64,000 nucleotides of DNA. Source: Microbacterium sp. USTB-Y. GTDB taxonomy: Bacteria; Actinomycetota; Actinomycetes; Actinomycetales; Microbacteriaceae. Below the pieces are notes generated by a model. That model saw only the letters and a list, made by a program, of their open reading frames with translations, was not told the origin of the DNA and did not search any database. The translations under genes and the position numbers were made by a program. How positions within the stretch are numbered: position 1 is the stretch's first letter; every line of letters begins with the position of its first letter. The DNA lies in contig NZ_JAGMTU010000009.1 in the NCBI RefSeq assembly GCF_023703415.1, positions 1 through 64,000 on the forward strand, written 5' to 3'. Shown here piece by piece: positions 16,594-24,952 of this stretch.

Positions 16594-16669
16594 GATCAGC
16601 ACAGGTCGTGACGATCAGCACACGGGATCCGGTCGAAACCTGTGCAGATCGTCGCACGCTGTGCAGATC
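16594..16669. repeat. Four-box palindromic intergenic element, copy 2
   Basis: GATCAGCACA at 16594-16603 and 16613-16622, then TGTGCAGATC at 16641-16650 and 16660-16669. Both pairs are spaced 19 bp. The right-hand boxes are one base off perfect complements. This copy lies between the divergent purL and permease starts, so it cannot be just a terminator for convergent genes. Confidence 0.85.
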
Positions 16670-16804
16670 GTGACCCCGAAGGAGGCGACGGGATCCCGCA
16701 CCCCGTGACGCCGGATTCAGCCGAAGCATAGAATCGGGGGGCGGCACCGTCAGTGCATCGTGCCGACTTGGGGTGCGCGACGGAGCGCAGGAAGCAGGAC
16801 TCGC

Positions 16805-18406
16805 ATGAGTGTGAAGTATGACCAGGGAGCGCCGGATCCGGCGACGCGGACGCTCGATTCGGTGACCGGCATCAGCAAGAAGGGCCTGCCGACCGGCACG
16901 GTCGGCGTGCTCGGCGCACTCGTGATCGGGATCTCGACCTGTGCGCCGGCGTACACGCTGACCGCCGCCGTCGGACCGGCGGCGAGCGAGGTGGGGTACC
17001 AGACCCCCGCGATCTTCCTCATGGGCTTCATCCCCATGCTGCTCGTGGCGCTCGGCTACCGTGCCCTGAACTCGGCGATGCCCGACTCCGGCACGTCGTT
17101 CACCTGGGCGACCCGGGCGTTCGGGCCGTGGATCGGGTGGATGGCCGGCTGGGGCCTCATCGCCGCGACCGTGCTCGTGCTGTCGAATCTCGCGGGCATC
17201 GCCGTGGAGTTCCTGTTCCAGTCGATCAGCATCCTCGTCGGGGATCCGTCGATCGCGGATCTCGCGGCGAACAAGTTCATCAACATCGCCGTGTGCCTCG
17301 CGTTCATGGCGCTCGCGACGCTCATCTCGTACCGGGGCATGACCTCGACCAAGGTGTTCCAGTACATCACCGTGATCTTCCAGATGGCCGTCATGGTGTG
17401 GTTCGTCGTCGCGATGTTCGTGGGCGCCGCCGACCCGGCCAACAAGGAGGCGAAGCTTCCGGAGCTGAGCTGGTTCAACCCGTTCGAGGTGTCGAGCTTC
17501 AGCGCCTTCGCCGCCGGCATCGCGGTGTCGATCTTCGTCTACTGGGGCTGGGACACGGTGCTCACCATGGGTGAGGAGACCAAGCCCTCGAAGGGACGCC
17601 TCTCGACCGAGAGCAAGGCGGCGATGATCCTCGTCGCGATCCTCGTGGTCCTCTACGTCGGCACCGCGACCGCGACGGTCGCCTTCGCGGGCCTCGGCGA
17701 CGGCCCGACCGGCCTCGGCAACCCCGACATCATCGAGAACGTCTTCGCCGCGCTCGCCCACCCGGTCATGGGACCGGCGGCGATCCTGCTCTCCCTCGCG
17801 ATCCTCGTCAGCGCGATGGCGTCGATCAACTCGACGGCCATCTCGCCCGCGCGCACCCTGCTCGCAATGTCGCACTACGGGGCGCTGCCTCCGTCGCTGA
17901 AGAAGGTGCACCCGAAGTACAAGTCGCCACACGTGGCGCTGCTGCTCTCGTCGATCGTCGCCTCGGTGTTCTACGCCGTGATGCGCTTCATCAGCGAGGA
18001 CGTCCTGTGGGACACGATCACCGCGCTCGGCATGATGGTCTGCTTCTACTACGGCGTCACCGCGCTCGCGAGCCCCTGGTACTTCCGCAAGTCGGCGTTC
18101 CGCGAGGGCTTCGGGTCGATCCTCATGAAGATCGTGCTGCCCGGCATCGGCGGGATCCTGCTACTCATCGTCTTCGTCAAGACGACGATCGACGCCATGG
18201 ATCCGGAAGCGGGGTCCGGCAGCAACATCGGCGGTGTGGGGTTGGTCGGCATCATCGGCGTGACCGTGCTCGGGCTCGGCGTGATCCTCATGTTCGTGCA
18301 GGCGAAGGCGTCGCCCGAGTTCTTCCGCGGCAAGCGCCTCGCGCGCACCGACGCGACGAACGACACGTCGGCGCTCCAGGTGTTCGACGACGGTCTCGGC
18401 AGCTGA
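16805..18406 (+). CDS. APC-superfamily amino acid permease
   Basis: 533 residues with about 12 transmembrane helices. The N-terminal signature [20 protein letters not shown] is the substrate-binding TM1 unwound region of APC transporters, followed by [20 protein letters not shown], the conserved TM3/loop motif. There are also [14 protein letters not shown] (TM6 region) and [20 protein letters not shown]. The ATG at 16805 has AGGAAGCAGGAC upstream. It probably imports an amino acid or amine by proton symport. Divergent from purL; no operon partner. Confidence 0.92.
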   Translation: MSVKYDQGAPDPATRTLDSVTGISKKGLPTGTVGVLGALVIGISTCAPAYTLTAAVGPAASEVGYQTPAIFLMGFIPMLLVALGYRALNSAMPDSGTSFTWATRAFGPWIGWMAGWGLIAATVLVLSNLAGIAVEFLFQSISILVGDPSIADLAANKFINIAVCLAFMALATLISYRGMTSTKVFQYITVIFQMAVMVWFVVAMFVGAADPANKEAKLPELSWFNPFEVSSFSAFAAGIAVSIFVYWGWDTVLTMGEETKPSKGRLSTESKAAMILVAILVVLYVGTATATVAFAGLGDGPTGLGNPDIIENVFAALAHPVMGPAAILLSLAILVSAMASINSTAISPARTLLAMSHYGALPPSLKKVHPKYKSPHVALLLSSIVASVFYAVMRFISEDVLWDTITALGMMVCFYYGVTALASPWYFRKSAFREGFGSILMKIVLPGIGGILLLIVFVKTTIDAMDPEAGSGSNIGGVGLVGIIGVTVLGLGVILMFVQAKASPEFFRGKRLARTDATNDTSALQVFDDGLGS

Positions 18407-18492
18407 GCCTGGCGCACGGGCGCGGATCCGCGGGCGGGTCCGGCGCTCGTCAGCCGCCGCGGCGCATCGCCGCGGGCGGTGGGCGGTGTCGC

Positions 18493-18567
18493 GAGCAGCA
18501 CACGATGCGACGATCAGCACACGGCTCAGGCCAGAACATGTGCTGATCGTCACGCGATGTGCTGATC
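18493..18567. repeat. Four-box palindromic intergenic element, copy 3
   Basis: GAGCAGCACA (18493-18502) and GATCAGCACA (18512-18521) face TGTGCTGATC at 18539-18548 and 18558-18567. Pair spacing is again 19 bp. The second box and both right-hand boxes are exact complements. It sits between the convergent permease and SDR genes. Confidence 0.88.
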
Positions 18568-18609
18568 GTGACACCGGACTCTGCCGGGGCTGATCCCGGC
18601 AGATCTGCC

Positions 18610-19605
18610 TTATTGCACCGACCAGCCGCCGTCGGAGGCGAGGATCGCGCCGTTGATGTTCACGGCGTCGTCCGAGAGCAGGAACGTGATCGACGCGGCG
18701 AGGTGCTCGGCCGTCGCCACCGTGGGGATCGCCTGCTGGAACGGCGCGAGCCGACCGGATCCGTACTCGGACATATGCGGCGGCATGGGGATCCCGGTCG
18801 CGACGCCGCCGGGGGCGACCGAGTTCACGCGGATCCCCTTGGGCCCGTACATGAACGCCGCCGACTTCGTGACGCCGATGATGCCGTGCTTGCTGGCCGT
18901 GTAGGCGTTGCCCGACGCGTTGCCGCGCAGGCCGGCCTCGCTCGAGACGTTGAGGATAGATCCGCGTCCCGCCGCCTCCATGAGCGGCAGGACCGCGCGC
19001 ATGAGCTTGAACGGCGCGGTGAGGTTGATCGCGATCACGCGGTCCCAGACGGCGTCGGGGGTCTCGCCGGCGGGCGAGAAGTCGTCGTTGATGCCCGCGA
19101 CGTTGGCGAGGCCGTCGATGCGGTCGCCGGCCGCGGTGATGACGCGATCGATCGCGTCCTGCTGGGTGAGGTCGCCGGCCACGGTCACGATGCCCGGGAA
19201 CTCGGCGGCCAGGGCGTCGAGCTTCTCGGCCGCGATGTCGCAGGCGACGACGCGGCCGCCTTCGCGCGTGATGCGGGATGCCGTGGCCTTGCCGATGCCC
19301 GATGCGGCGCCCGTGACGATCACCGTCTTCCCGGAGAAGCGGCCGGGGGTGACCTGCTCGGTCCAGCCTGTGGCGGCGGTGTCCTCGGGGATCTCGCCGC
19401 CGTTCGCGGCGCGCACGAGGTCGTCGACGACCGACTGCGGCATCGCGCCCTGGCTCATCACGACGAGCTGCTGCAGGGGCAGGCCGAGCACGGGGGCGAG
19501 CGAGTCGGCGCTCGCTCCGGACTGCGCGAGCAGTCCGCGGATCAGCTCGCCGCCGGTCGGGTCGGCCAGCCAGTCGCCGATGGAGGAATTCGCGGTCAGG
19601 GCCAT
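18610..19605 (-). CDS. SDR-family oxidoreductase with a GH3-tail-like N-terminal domain
   Basis: 331 residues. From about residue 90 it is a classical short-chain dehydrogenase: TVIVTGAASGIGKATA (NAD(P) loop), NVAGIN, NVSSEAG (catalytic Ser), and YTASKHG (Tyr and Lys). The first 75 residues are not SDR. SSIGDWLADPTGGELI and LGLPLQQLVVMSQGAMPQSV look like the small C-terminal domain found on actinobacterial GH3 beta-glucosidases. AAGGAGACACCC precedes the ATG. Divergent from the TetR gene, which likely controls it. Substrate unknown. Confidence 0.9.
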   Translation of the reverse strand: MALTANSSIGDWLADPTGGELIRGLLAQSGASADSLAPVLGLPLQQLVVMSQGAMPQSVVDDLVRAANGGEIPEDTAATGWTEQVTPGRFSGKTVIVTGAASGIGKATASRITREGGRVVACDIAAEKLDALAAEFPGIVTVAGDLTQQDAIDRVITAAGDRIDGLANVAGINDDFSPAGETPDAVWDRVIAINLTAPFKLMRAVLPLMEAAGRGSILNVSSEAGLRGNASGNAYTASKHGIIGVTKSAAFMYGPKGIRVNSVAPGGVATGIPMPPHMSEYGSGRLAPFQQAIPTVATAEHLAASITFLLSDDAVNINGAILASDGGWSVQ

Positions 19606-19708
19606 GGGTGTCTCCTTCGTTCGCCGTGGATCCGGATCCAGGGTGCGATCGGGTTTCGCAACGGTGCGTCCACTTATTCCTGAGCGTACACCTCGCTACC
19701 CTCGGAGG

Positions 19709-20293
19709 GTGCCCCGTCCCCGCAGCGAGAACGCCCGCCAGTCCGTCCTGGCGGCGATGCGTCGCGCGCTCGCCGCAGACGGCTATGACGCGGTGACCAT
19801 CGAGGGGCTGGCCGCGGAGGCCGGGGTCTCGAAGCAGACGATCTACCGGTGGTGGCCGTCGAAGGCCGCGATCCTGGGTGAGGCGCTGCTCGAGGGAGCG
19901 CTGCCGGGGGCCGACGTGGTGCTGCCGTTCTCCGCGGACCTCGCTGCGGACCTGCGGTCGTGGTTCACGACCGCGGGCGAGCACCTCTCCCGTGCGGAGA
20001 ACGTCGAGCTCGCCCGGGCGCTTATCGCCGTGACGGCGACGGATCCGGACCTCGGCGAGGCCCTGAACCATCGGTTCGCGGATCCGATCGTGTCGTGGAT
20101 CGTCGCCCGCGTGGCGCAGGCGCAGGAGGACGGTGCAGTGCGCGCGGACGTGAACGCGGCGGTCGTCGCCGACCAGTTCGTCGCGGCGACGTCGTACGCG
20201 GCGCTGCTCGGCCGGCCGCTGCCCGCCGAGCGCGTCGATGCGCTCGTGGACCTGGTGATGCGAGGGATCGCGGCGCCGATCCCGGGACATTGA
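19709..20293 (+). CDS. TetR/AcrR-family transcriptional regulator
   Basis: 194 residues. The helix-turn-helix spans about 9-55 (RSENARQSVLAAMRRALAAD, then IEGLAAEAGVSKQTIYRWW), and the all-helical C-terminal ligand domain resembles TetR_C members with RALIAVTATDPDL. I start at GTG 19709: the protein then begins VPRPRSE like its relatives, and TACCCT followed by 6 nt and GTG fits a leaderless promoter. The GGAGG directly abutting the GTG is too close to act as a Shine-Dalgarno. Divergent from the SDR gene, 103 bp apart, which is the probable target. Confidence 0.88.
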   Translation: MPRPRSENARQSVLAAMRRALAADGYDAVTIEGLAAEAGVSKQTIYRWWPSKAAILGEALLEGALPGADVVLPFSADLAADLRSWFTTAGEHLSRAENVELARALIAVTATDPDLGEALNHRFADPIVSWIVARVAQAQEDGAVRADVNAAVVADQFVAATSYAALLGRPLPAERVDALVDLVMRGIAAPIPGH

Positions 20294-20484
20294 GCGCACC
20301 GCCTTCCCGGCGCGTTGAACGCATCGCCTTCCCCGGGTCGTCGAACGCGTCGCCTTCCCCGGGTCGTCGAACGGGTGAGCTTCGGGGTCGTTTGAGCGGG
20401 TGAGCTTCGGGGTCGTTAAACGGGGTGAGCTTCGGGGTCGTTGAGCGAGCGAAGCGAGACGAAACGCGACGTCGTTCCGCAATG
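20291..20484. repeat. Array of about seven 24-26 bp imperfect repeats after the TetR gene
   Basis: Units run GAGCGCACCGCCTTCCCGGC, GAACGCATCGCCTTCCCCGG, GAACGCGTCGCCTTCCCCGG, then three copies of the GGGTGAGCTTCGGGGTCGTT type, and finally GAGCGAGCGAAGCGAGACGA. The array begins in the stop codon of the TetR gene. The final unit is the reverse complement of the sequence that opens the repeat at 25709, apart from single-base changes. It has no CRISPR-like spacers. The rest of 20485-20538 holds the promoter of the next gene. Confidence 0.8.
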
Positions 20485-20538
20485 ACGGCCTGTGGATAAC
20501 TTCCGAGGCCGTGCGACGGATCCGGCTACCTTGTGGGC

Positions 20539-21114
20539 ATGAAACCTCGGAGCACAGCTCTCGCAACCCCGGCCGGACGCGCAGGCCCGTTGGCTGGGAC
20601 GTTACGCGCGGGCATCGCAGCGGTACTCATCAGCGCCGCGATCGGCCTGGCCGGCTGTACCCCCGACCCCGCCCCCCAGCCCACGCCGACACCGCTTTTC
20701 GCAAGCGAGGCGGAGGCGTTCACAGCGGCGGAGCAGGTGTACAGGGATTACACAGACGCAAGCAATGAACGTCGTGACGGGAAGGCCGATGCAGATCCAC
20801 AGAACTTTCTTTCGGGACAGGCATTGGAGGACGACATTAACGCCCAACGCACTCTTAGAGCCAAGCGCCTCAAGGTCGTGGGCCCTAACCGAGTGACTTC
20901 CTTTCGTGCTTTCGACTACGACCAAGCGCGGGGGCAGATCGGGGCCGACGTCTGCATCGATGTGACTGAGAGTCGCGTTCTTGACGATTCAGGGGAAGAC
21001 GTGACGCCATCAAGTCGGGCGAGCTTGGTAGCTCTCCATGTCGTCATGACGCAGGAGCATGATCGGCTCCAGATCACGAGCGCCGTTGCGGGGAAGCACT
21101 CATGTACTTCTTGA
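20539..21114 (+). CDS. Secreted lipoprotein, function unknown
   Basis: 191 residues. Signal peptide with lipobox IGLAGC, lipidated Cys about residue 40, then a Pro/Thr linker (DPAPQPTPTPL). The mature domain begins SEAEAFTAAEQVYRDYTDAS and is largely alpha/beta, with a C-terminal SCTS. The ATG follows TACCTT and 6 nt, so it is probably leaderless; a GTG 6 nt earlier is an alternative. From 20700 to 21100 the base composition is less GC-rich than its neighbours. The gene overlaps the next by 13 nt. Paired lipoprotein/PKD-type gene sets are common in Microbacteriaceae; role unknown. Confidence 0.8.
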   Translation: MKPRSTALATPAGRAGPLAGTLRAGIAAVLISAAIGLAGCTPDPAPQPTPTPLFASEAEAFTAAEQVYRDYTDASNERRDGKADADPQNFLSGQALEDDINAQRTLRAKRLKVVGPNRVTSFRAFDYDQARGQIGADVCIDVTESRVLDDSGEDVTPSSRASLVALHVVMTQEHDRLQITSAVAGKHSCTS

Positions 21115-21971
21115 GGGGGCCAATCTTGAGGGAGTCAATCGCTATTCCTGCGATTCTCACGCTGCTTCTGCTGGGTCTGACGGGACCTGCAACGCTTTTC
21201 CCACTCCAAGGCGCCGCCGCCGACCCTCCCCCCGCTTGCAGTTCGGATGAGATTGCGGTTGGGCTATGCGGTGCAGATTCCGGCGGCATCACCATCACGG
21301 ATAGCCAGACCGAAGGTGAGGGTGGCAACGGCCCCAACGGCGGTTCCAGCGATCCAGGTGCATCCGGCGGTGGCGCCCCGACCCCGCAGGAGATCTGCCT
21401 GGCGACGCCGGGCCCGCCCAGCGCTTTCTGCCGCTCGCTCACGCCCGTGGGTGTGCCCGTCGGCCAACCCTCCCCGGCGACGCCCGGCTGGAGTGTCACG
21501 ATGTCCGACCTCGCTCGTTTCGTCCCGGCCACGGCGACCGTCGTCGGCGAGCCGGACAACGTCGCGGTCGTCGGCCTTCCTGCGAACTTCGTCAGCAGCG
21601 CCGCAACCGAGACGATTCCCGGTTCGGTCCTCGACCGGGCGCTGACCATCCGATTCACCCCGGTCAGCTATGCGTTCGATTACGGCGACGGCGAACGGCG
21701 CACGAGCACCACGCCCGGCACCGCCTGGGACGCGAGTGGTCAACCGCAGTTCACCCCCACCGACACGAGCCACGTCTACAGGAAGCCCGGCATCTTCACG
21801 GTGACGGCTACGGTCACCTACTCCGCAGACATCGACCTCGGAGCCGGTTGGATCCCGATCAACGGCAGGCTGACGGGTCCTCCAGCGAGTCAGCAGATCC
21901 GCGTCGTCAAGGCCTACACCGCGCTCGTCGAAGGCACGTGCATGGAGCGGCCTCGCGCCCCCGGCTGCTGA
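21102..21971 (+). CDS. Secreted PKD-like domain protein
   Basis: 289 residues. An N-terminal signal or anchor helix (IPAILTLLLLGLTGPATLF) is followed by a disordered Gly/Ser/Pro region with cysteines. From about 150 there is an immunoglobulin-like PKD domain: SYAFDYGDGERR is the PKD 'W.FGDG' strand, and THVYRKPGIFTVTATVTYS is its closing 'H.Y..PG.Y.V...V' strand. PKD domains mediate protein or glycan contacts outside the cell. The start overlaps the lipoprotein end, so the two are translated together. TTG at 21112 is an alternative start. Confidence 0.82.
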   Translation: MYFLRGPILRESIAIPAILTLLLLGLTGPATLFPLQGAAADPPPACSSDEIAVGLCGADSGGITITDSQTEGEGGNGPNGGSSDPGASGGGAPTPQEICLATPGPPSAFCRSLTPVGVPVGQPSPATPGWSVTMSDLARFVPATATVVGEPDNVAVVGLPANFVSSAATETIPGSVLDRALTIRFTPVSYAFDYGDGERRTSTTPGTAWDASGQPQFTPTDTSHVYRKPGIFTVTATVTYSADIDLGAGWIPINGRLTGPPASQQIRVVKAYTALVEGTCMERPRAPGC

Positions 21972-22007
21972 GCGCGGCCACCGGTCGGATGGTGGAAACT
22001 CGGCGAC

Positions 22008-23111
22008 TCAGGTCCGGGCGCCTCGCGACTCCCGGATCCGCGGTCCATCAGCAGCAGCAGGCGAGAGAGCACCGCGCGCCGGCATCCGGAAGGTCAGAGG
22101 CACCGAGCTGCGGAACTCCGAGACGAAGCGTCCGGTGCCGTGCAGGTCGGCGCCGAGCTCGCGCACCGTCGCGACGAGTTGCGTGAGCTGGTGCGACGAA
22201 GGGCCGGCGGGGCCGCCGGTCTGCGCGTCGAGGAGCGCCTTCTGGATCGTCCGGACCGAAGTGATGCGCGTCGGCTGCGCGTGCGCGGTCTCGTCGAGAC
22301 CGCTCGTCCACAGACGCGCGTCGGGGTGCGAGTAGAACACGCAGGTCTGCACGTAGGGCGCGGAGCCGTGTTGTGCAAGCAGGTGCTGATGGAAACGGCG
22401 CGCCTGACGCCGCACCTGCGAGGCGGGGGAATCGGAGCCGAGGTGGGTGCGCACGTCGAGACGCTCGGCGCCGTCCGGCGTCACCGAGATCGCGAATGAC
22501 GTCGGCAGCGCGTTCTCGTCGAACAGCACCCCGAGCGCTCCCGCGAGCGACGAGGGCTTCTTGCCGTCGAGAATGAGGCCCTTCCAGTTCTTGCTGTCGA
22601 CCAGTACGACGGCCTTCTCGGTGATCACAAGATGGTCGAGCTGCGCGCAGTACGGGGCGAGAGATCCTTCATCACGCGGCGAGAACACGATGTTGGTCGC
22701 GACGATCGCATCCAGCCCGGCCGCCTCACAGGCGTCGACGAGCACCTCACGGGATGCGAGCTCCCAGCGCAGACCGCGGCCGGCGAGGAGCCGGGAGCCC
22801 TCCTCGTTGGCGATCGCGGCGTCGCGCTCGGCGGTGAGGGTGCGCACCTGTTCCGCGTGCGCGTCGAGACGCTGCTTCGTCTCGGTGTCGTGGCGGGCGG
22901 TCAGCCCGGCGAGCGTCTCGTCGTGTGTGCTCTGCAGTTCGCGCGTCGCACTGGCCTGGCGCTCGACGAGCGAGCTCTCCTCGTCGGCATAGCGGCGCCG
23001 CAGCTCGTCGTTGACGCTCCGATTGCGGCGGCTCAAACCCCACACCGTGAGCGCGAAGGCGATGATCAGCACCGCGACGACGACGAGCAGGACCAGAGTG
23101 GGGATCTCCAT
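22008..23111 (-). CDS. NERD-domain nuclease-related membrane protein
   Basis: 367 residues. One N-terminal transmembrane helix (TLVLLVVVAVLIIAFALTVW), a coiled coil at about 30-110 (ESSLVERQASATRELQSTHD), then a NERD domain at about 130-260. Nuclease-like positions are visible in NIVFSPRDEGS, QLDHLVITEKAVVLVDSKNW (the D-x-K element) and the final FHQHL. NERD proteins are predicted DNA-processing enzymes with a restriction-endonuclease-like fold. The ATG at 23111 is used; a start 12 nt upstream is possible. It stands alone between short intergenic gaps. Confidence 0.82.
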   Translation of the reverse strand: MEIPTLVLLVVVAVLIIAFALTVWGLSRRNRSVNDELRRRYADEESSLVERQASATRELQSTHDETLAGLTARHDTETKQRLDAHAEQVRTLTAERDAAIANEEGSRLLAGRGLRWELASREVLVDACEAAGLDAIVATNIVFSPRDEGSLAPYCAQLDHLVITEKAVVLVDSKNWKGLILDGKKPSSLAGALGVLFDENALPTSFAISVTPDGAERLDVRTHLGSDSPASQVRRQARRFHQHLLAQHGSAPYVQTCVFYSHPDARLWTSGLDETAHAQPTRITSVRTIQKALLDAQTGGPAGPSSHQLTQLVATVRELGADLHGTGRFVSEFRSSVPLTFRMPARGALSPAAADGPRIRESRGART

Positions 23112-23188
23112 CCGTCCAGCCAATCAGCGTCCACCGACTTTCCCGGCGCGTCGTCCGCGCGTGGCGCAGACCGGATCCGCAACGTCGA

Positions 23189-23515
23189 TCAGACGCGGAT
23201 GTAGGCGGCCCCATCGAACTGGGCGTCGCTGAGCGCGACGGTCGCGGCAGGCACCGTGATCACACCGGGCTGGAGCTGGTCGACCGGAATTCCGTGACCG
23301 CGGAGGCCGCCTTCGCACGCCTCGACCGTGGCGACCTCGGTCGGCGGAAGAGGTGCGGCTCCAGCGGCGACTCCGGGGATCGCCGGCCCGTTCACGATGA
23401 TGCGGATCCGCGTCTCCGGGCGTTCGCTGTGCAGGATGTCGGCCATGCCGATGGCCCGTGCGACGTCCGCAGGCTGTCCGGACACGTGCAGCAGAACGGT
23501 GCGCTGAAGAGTCAT
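23189..23515 (-). CDS. DsrE-like family protein
   Basis: 108 residues with a Rossmann-like alpha/beta order: QRTVLLHVSG, then ARAIGMADIL, TRIRIIVNGPAI, VEACEGGLRGHGI and a final V.TVPAATVAL strand. This is the DsrE/DsrF/TusD fold, including one cysteine in the 'V.AC...L...GI' position where sulfur-relay members carry theirs. AAGGATGACCCC precedes the ATG. It lies 4 nt after the MazG-like gene and is probably co-transcribed. A sulfur-transfer role is possible but unproven. Confidence 0.75.
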   Translation of the reverse strand: MTLQRTVLLHVSGQPADVARAIGMADILHSERPETRIRIIVNGPAIPGVAAGAAPLPPTEVATVEACEGGLRGHGIPVDQLQPGVITVPAATVALSDAQFDGAAYIRV

Positions 23516-23519
23516 GGGG

Positions 23520-23882
23520 TCATCCTTGCGCATCCCGCTCGGCGTCGCCCGCGCGTTCGGCGGCCAGTTGCGTGTACTTCACCTTGCGGCCGCGCGCCTG
23601 GTCGACCGGATACTTTTCGCGGGTCGATTCGAGCTTGCGCAGCACGATCTCGTCGAGATCGACGCCGATGCGGTTCGCCAGGTGGATGCAGTACGTGACG
23701 ACGTCGGCGAGTTCCTCCTCGACGCGCGTCTGGTCGAAGTCGGACCCCCACTGGAAGCACTCCAGCAGCTCGCCGGACTCGATCGAGATGCTCTTGGCGA
23801 GGTTCTCCGGCGAGTGGAACTGATCCCAATCGCGCTCCTCGACGAAGGCGCGGAGGGCGGCGAGCGTGGCGGGGGACGGCAT
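23520..23882 (-). CDS. MazG-like nucleotide pyrophosphohydrolase
   Basis: 120 residues. The all-alpha NTP-PPase signature is complete: SISIESGELLECFQW (ExxE metal ligands) and VEEELADVVTYCIHLANRIG (ExxD). Family members hydrolyse non-canonical or excess dNTPs to monophosphate and pyrophosphate. The ATG at 23880-23882 is preceded by TAGCCT and 7 nt without a Shine-Dalgarno, consistent with a leaderless start. It is followed by the DsrE-like gene. Confidence 0.9.
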   Translation of the reverse strand: MPSPATLAALRAFVEERDWDQFHSPENLAKSISIESGELLECFQWGSDFDQTRVEEELADVVTYCIHLANRIGVDLDEIVLRKLESTREKYPVDQARGRKVKYTQLAAERAGDAERDAQG

Positions 23883-24022
23883 GGGGCCGAGGCTAACGGA
23901 TCCTGTCTTCGGTCGAGGAGCGTTCGCGATGAAGTCGGTGCAACGACCTGCCTCGCTCGGGGGTTCCACGTCGAGCGGTAACCTCGACGGTCCCATGCCG
24001 AGCGGTGACGTCTGGCGCTCAC

Positions 24023-24415
24023 TCAGGCGGGCACGACCTCGACTTCGCAGTGCTCATGCGCAGCCTTGGCCAGCCGGCGGTCGAGTGTCATCAAGGGGCA
24101 GTGGAACGCCTCGGCCAGTGCGACATAGGCCGCGTCGTAGGCGGAGAAATTGTGTCGGAGTGCGAGCATCCGCGGAGTCAGCGGCAGAGACGGGTGCAAG
24201 TCGATGGGGATGCGGAGGAGATCATCGGCGGCGATGGCGAGAGCATGATCCTCGAGGTGCCCCCCGAGGTGCAATCCCCGCAAGGCTGAGGCGACTTCGA
24301 CGGGCAGGAAGTCGGGTGCGAGGAGCGTCTCACCCAGGATGCGCTCATGCAATCGAGAGGCGGAACCGTGCTCACCGATCAGTTCGACGACGACCGAGGC
24401 ATCGACGACGATCAT
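24023..24415 (-). CDS. VapC-type PIN-domain toxin
   Basis: 130 residues. The PIN catalytic acids are visible: MIVVDASVVVELI (first Asp), FLPVEVASALR (Glu), FSAYDAAYVALAEA (Asp) and LMTLDRRLAKAA (Asp). VapC toxins are Mg-dependent ribonucleases that cut tRNA or rRNA. The ATG overlaps the stop of the antitoxin gene by 4 nt, the normal order antitoxin then toxin. Codon use is less GC-biased than in neighbouring genes, which suggests acquisition. Confidence 0.9.
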   Translation of the reverse strand: MIVVDASVVVELIGEHGSASRLHERILGETLLAPDFLPVEVASALRGLHLGGHLEDHALAIAADDLLRIPIDLHPSLPLTPRMLALRHNFSAYDAAYVALAEAFHCPLMTLDRRLAKAAHEHCEVEVVPA

Positions 24416-24642
24416 CGACCGCGACGACCATCCCGAATCGCCTTCAGGATCGCCGCGCGGGGGACGTGCTGGGGTGGCCGCTGCTCCAGCTCGGCAAGCA
24501 TCTCCGACAGCGTCGGGCGGGACGCCAGCTGCGTCAGTTCTCCGGTCAGATACTGCTGCAGGGACTGTCCGCGCGCTTCGGCCCGCGCGGACAGCACCGA
24601 GTGCACCGCCGGATCGAGGTCGCGGATCAGCACGTTCGGCAT
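24412..24642 (-). CDS. FitA/VapB-type ribbon-helix-helix antitoxin
   Basis: 76 residues. MPNVLIRDLDPAVHSVLSAR gives the beta strand and first helix of a ribbon-helix-helix. EARGQSLQQYLTGELTQLA is the second helix. The C-terminal tail from about 42 (RPTLSEMLAELEQRPPQHV) would wrap the toxin. A CATACT box lies 6 nt before the ATG, and palindromic ATGCAT repeats lie just upstream, fitting autoregulation. Short, but clear from motif and pairing. Confidence 0.88.
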   Translation of the reverse strand: MPNVLIRDLDPAVHSVLSARAEARGQSLQQYLTGELTQLASRPTLSEMLAELEQRPPQHVPRAAILKAIRDGRRGR

Positions 24643-24702
24643 GCTTACAGTATGCATGCATGTTCCCCGATCTGACAGTTGAGGATCGCCATGCATGCAG
24701 TC
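24643..24702. promoter_or_regulatory. Probable autoregulatory operator of the toxin-antitoxin pair
   Basis: TATGCATGCATG at 24651-24662 and CCATGCATGCAG at about 24689-24700 both contain the self-complementary ATGCAT core, about 38 bp apart. The first overlaps the -10-like box of the antitoxin. The remaining intergenic DNA to 24952 is AT-richer and must hold the promoter of the 24953 gene, but I see no convincing box pair there. Confidence 0.5.
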
Positions 24703-24952
24703 TGTACGGGGGCGTGATGGCCGGTGCGTCCGGGGCTGAATCGGGGGACGACTCGTCGCCGGTGTGTGCGGTGCAGGGCGAAGGTCCCACTGAGGCTCTG
24801 GAGCGTAATGGTGAGCCAGTTGCTCAACATGTGCACAGAAAAGCCTATTGTGCTCATCATGACTTGTCGGGGTGATCTCCGATTTGTCCCGGATCCCCTC
24901 GCGGGCGGATACTCGACCCGTCCCGGGCGTCGATCCCGGCCGGGGTCCAACA

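Noticed and set aside
14483..16708. Long plus-strand frame opposite purL
   Set aside because: Antisense shadow of purL; low-complexity product, no start signal, while the purL strand carries all family motifs.
20291..20484. Possible CRISPR array
   Set aside because: Units abut directly with no unique spacers and differ from each other; no cas gene nearby.
18161..20566. Minus-strand frame of about 800 codons spanning permease end, SDR and TetR
   Set aside because: Overlaps three real genes in other frames and crosses two intergenic repeats; composition artefact.
22140..23204. Plus-strand frames opposite the NERD gene
   Set aside because: No motifs; the minus strand encodes a transmembrane helix, coiled coil and NERD domain in order.
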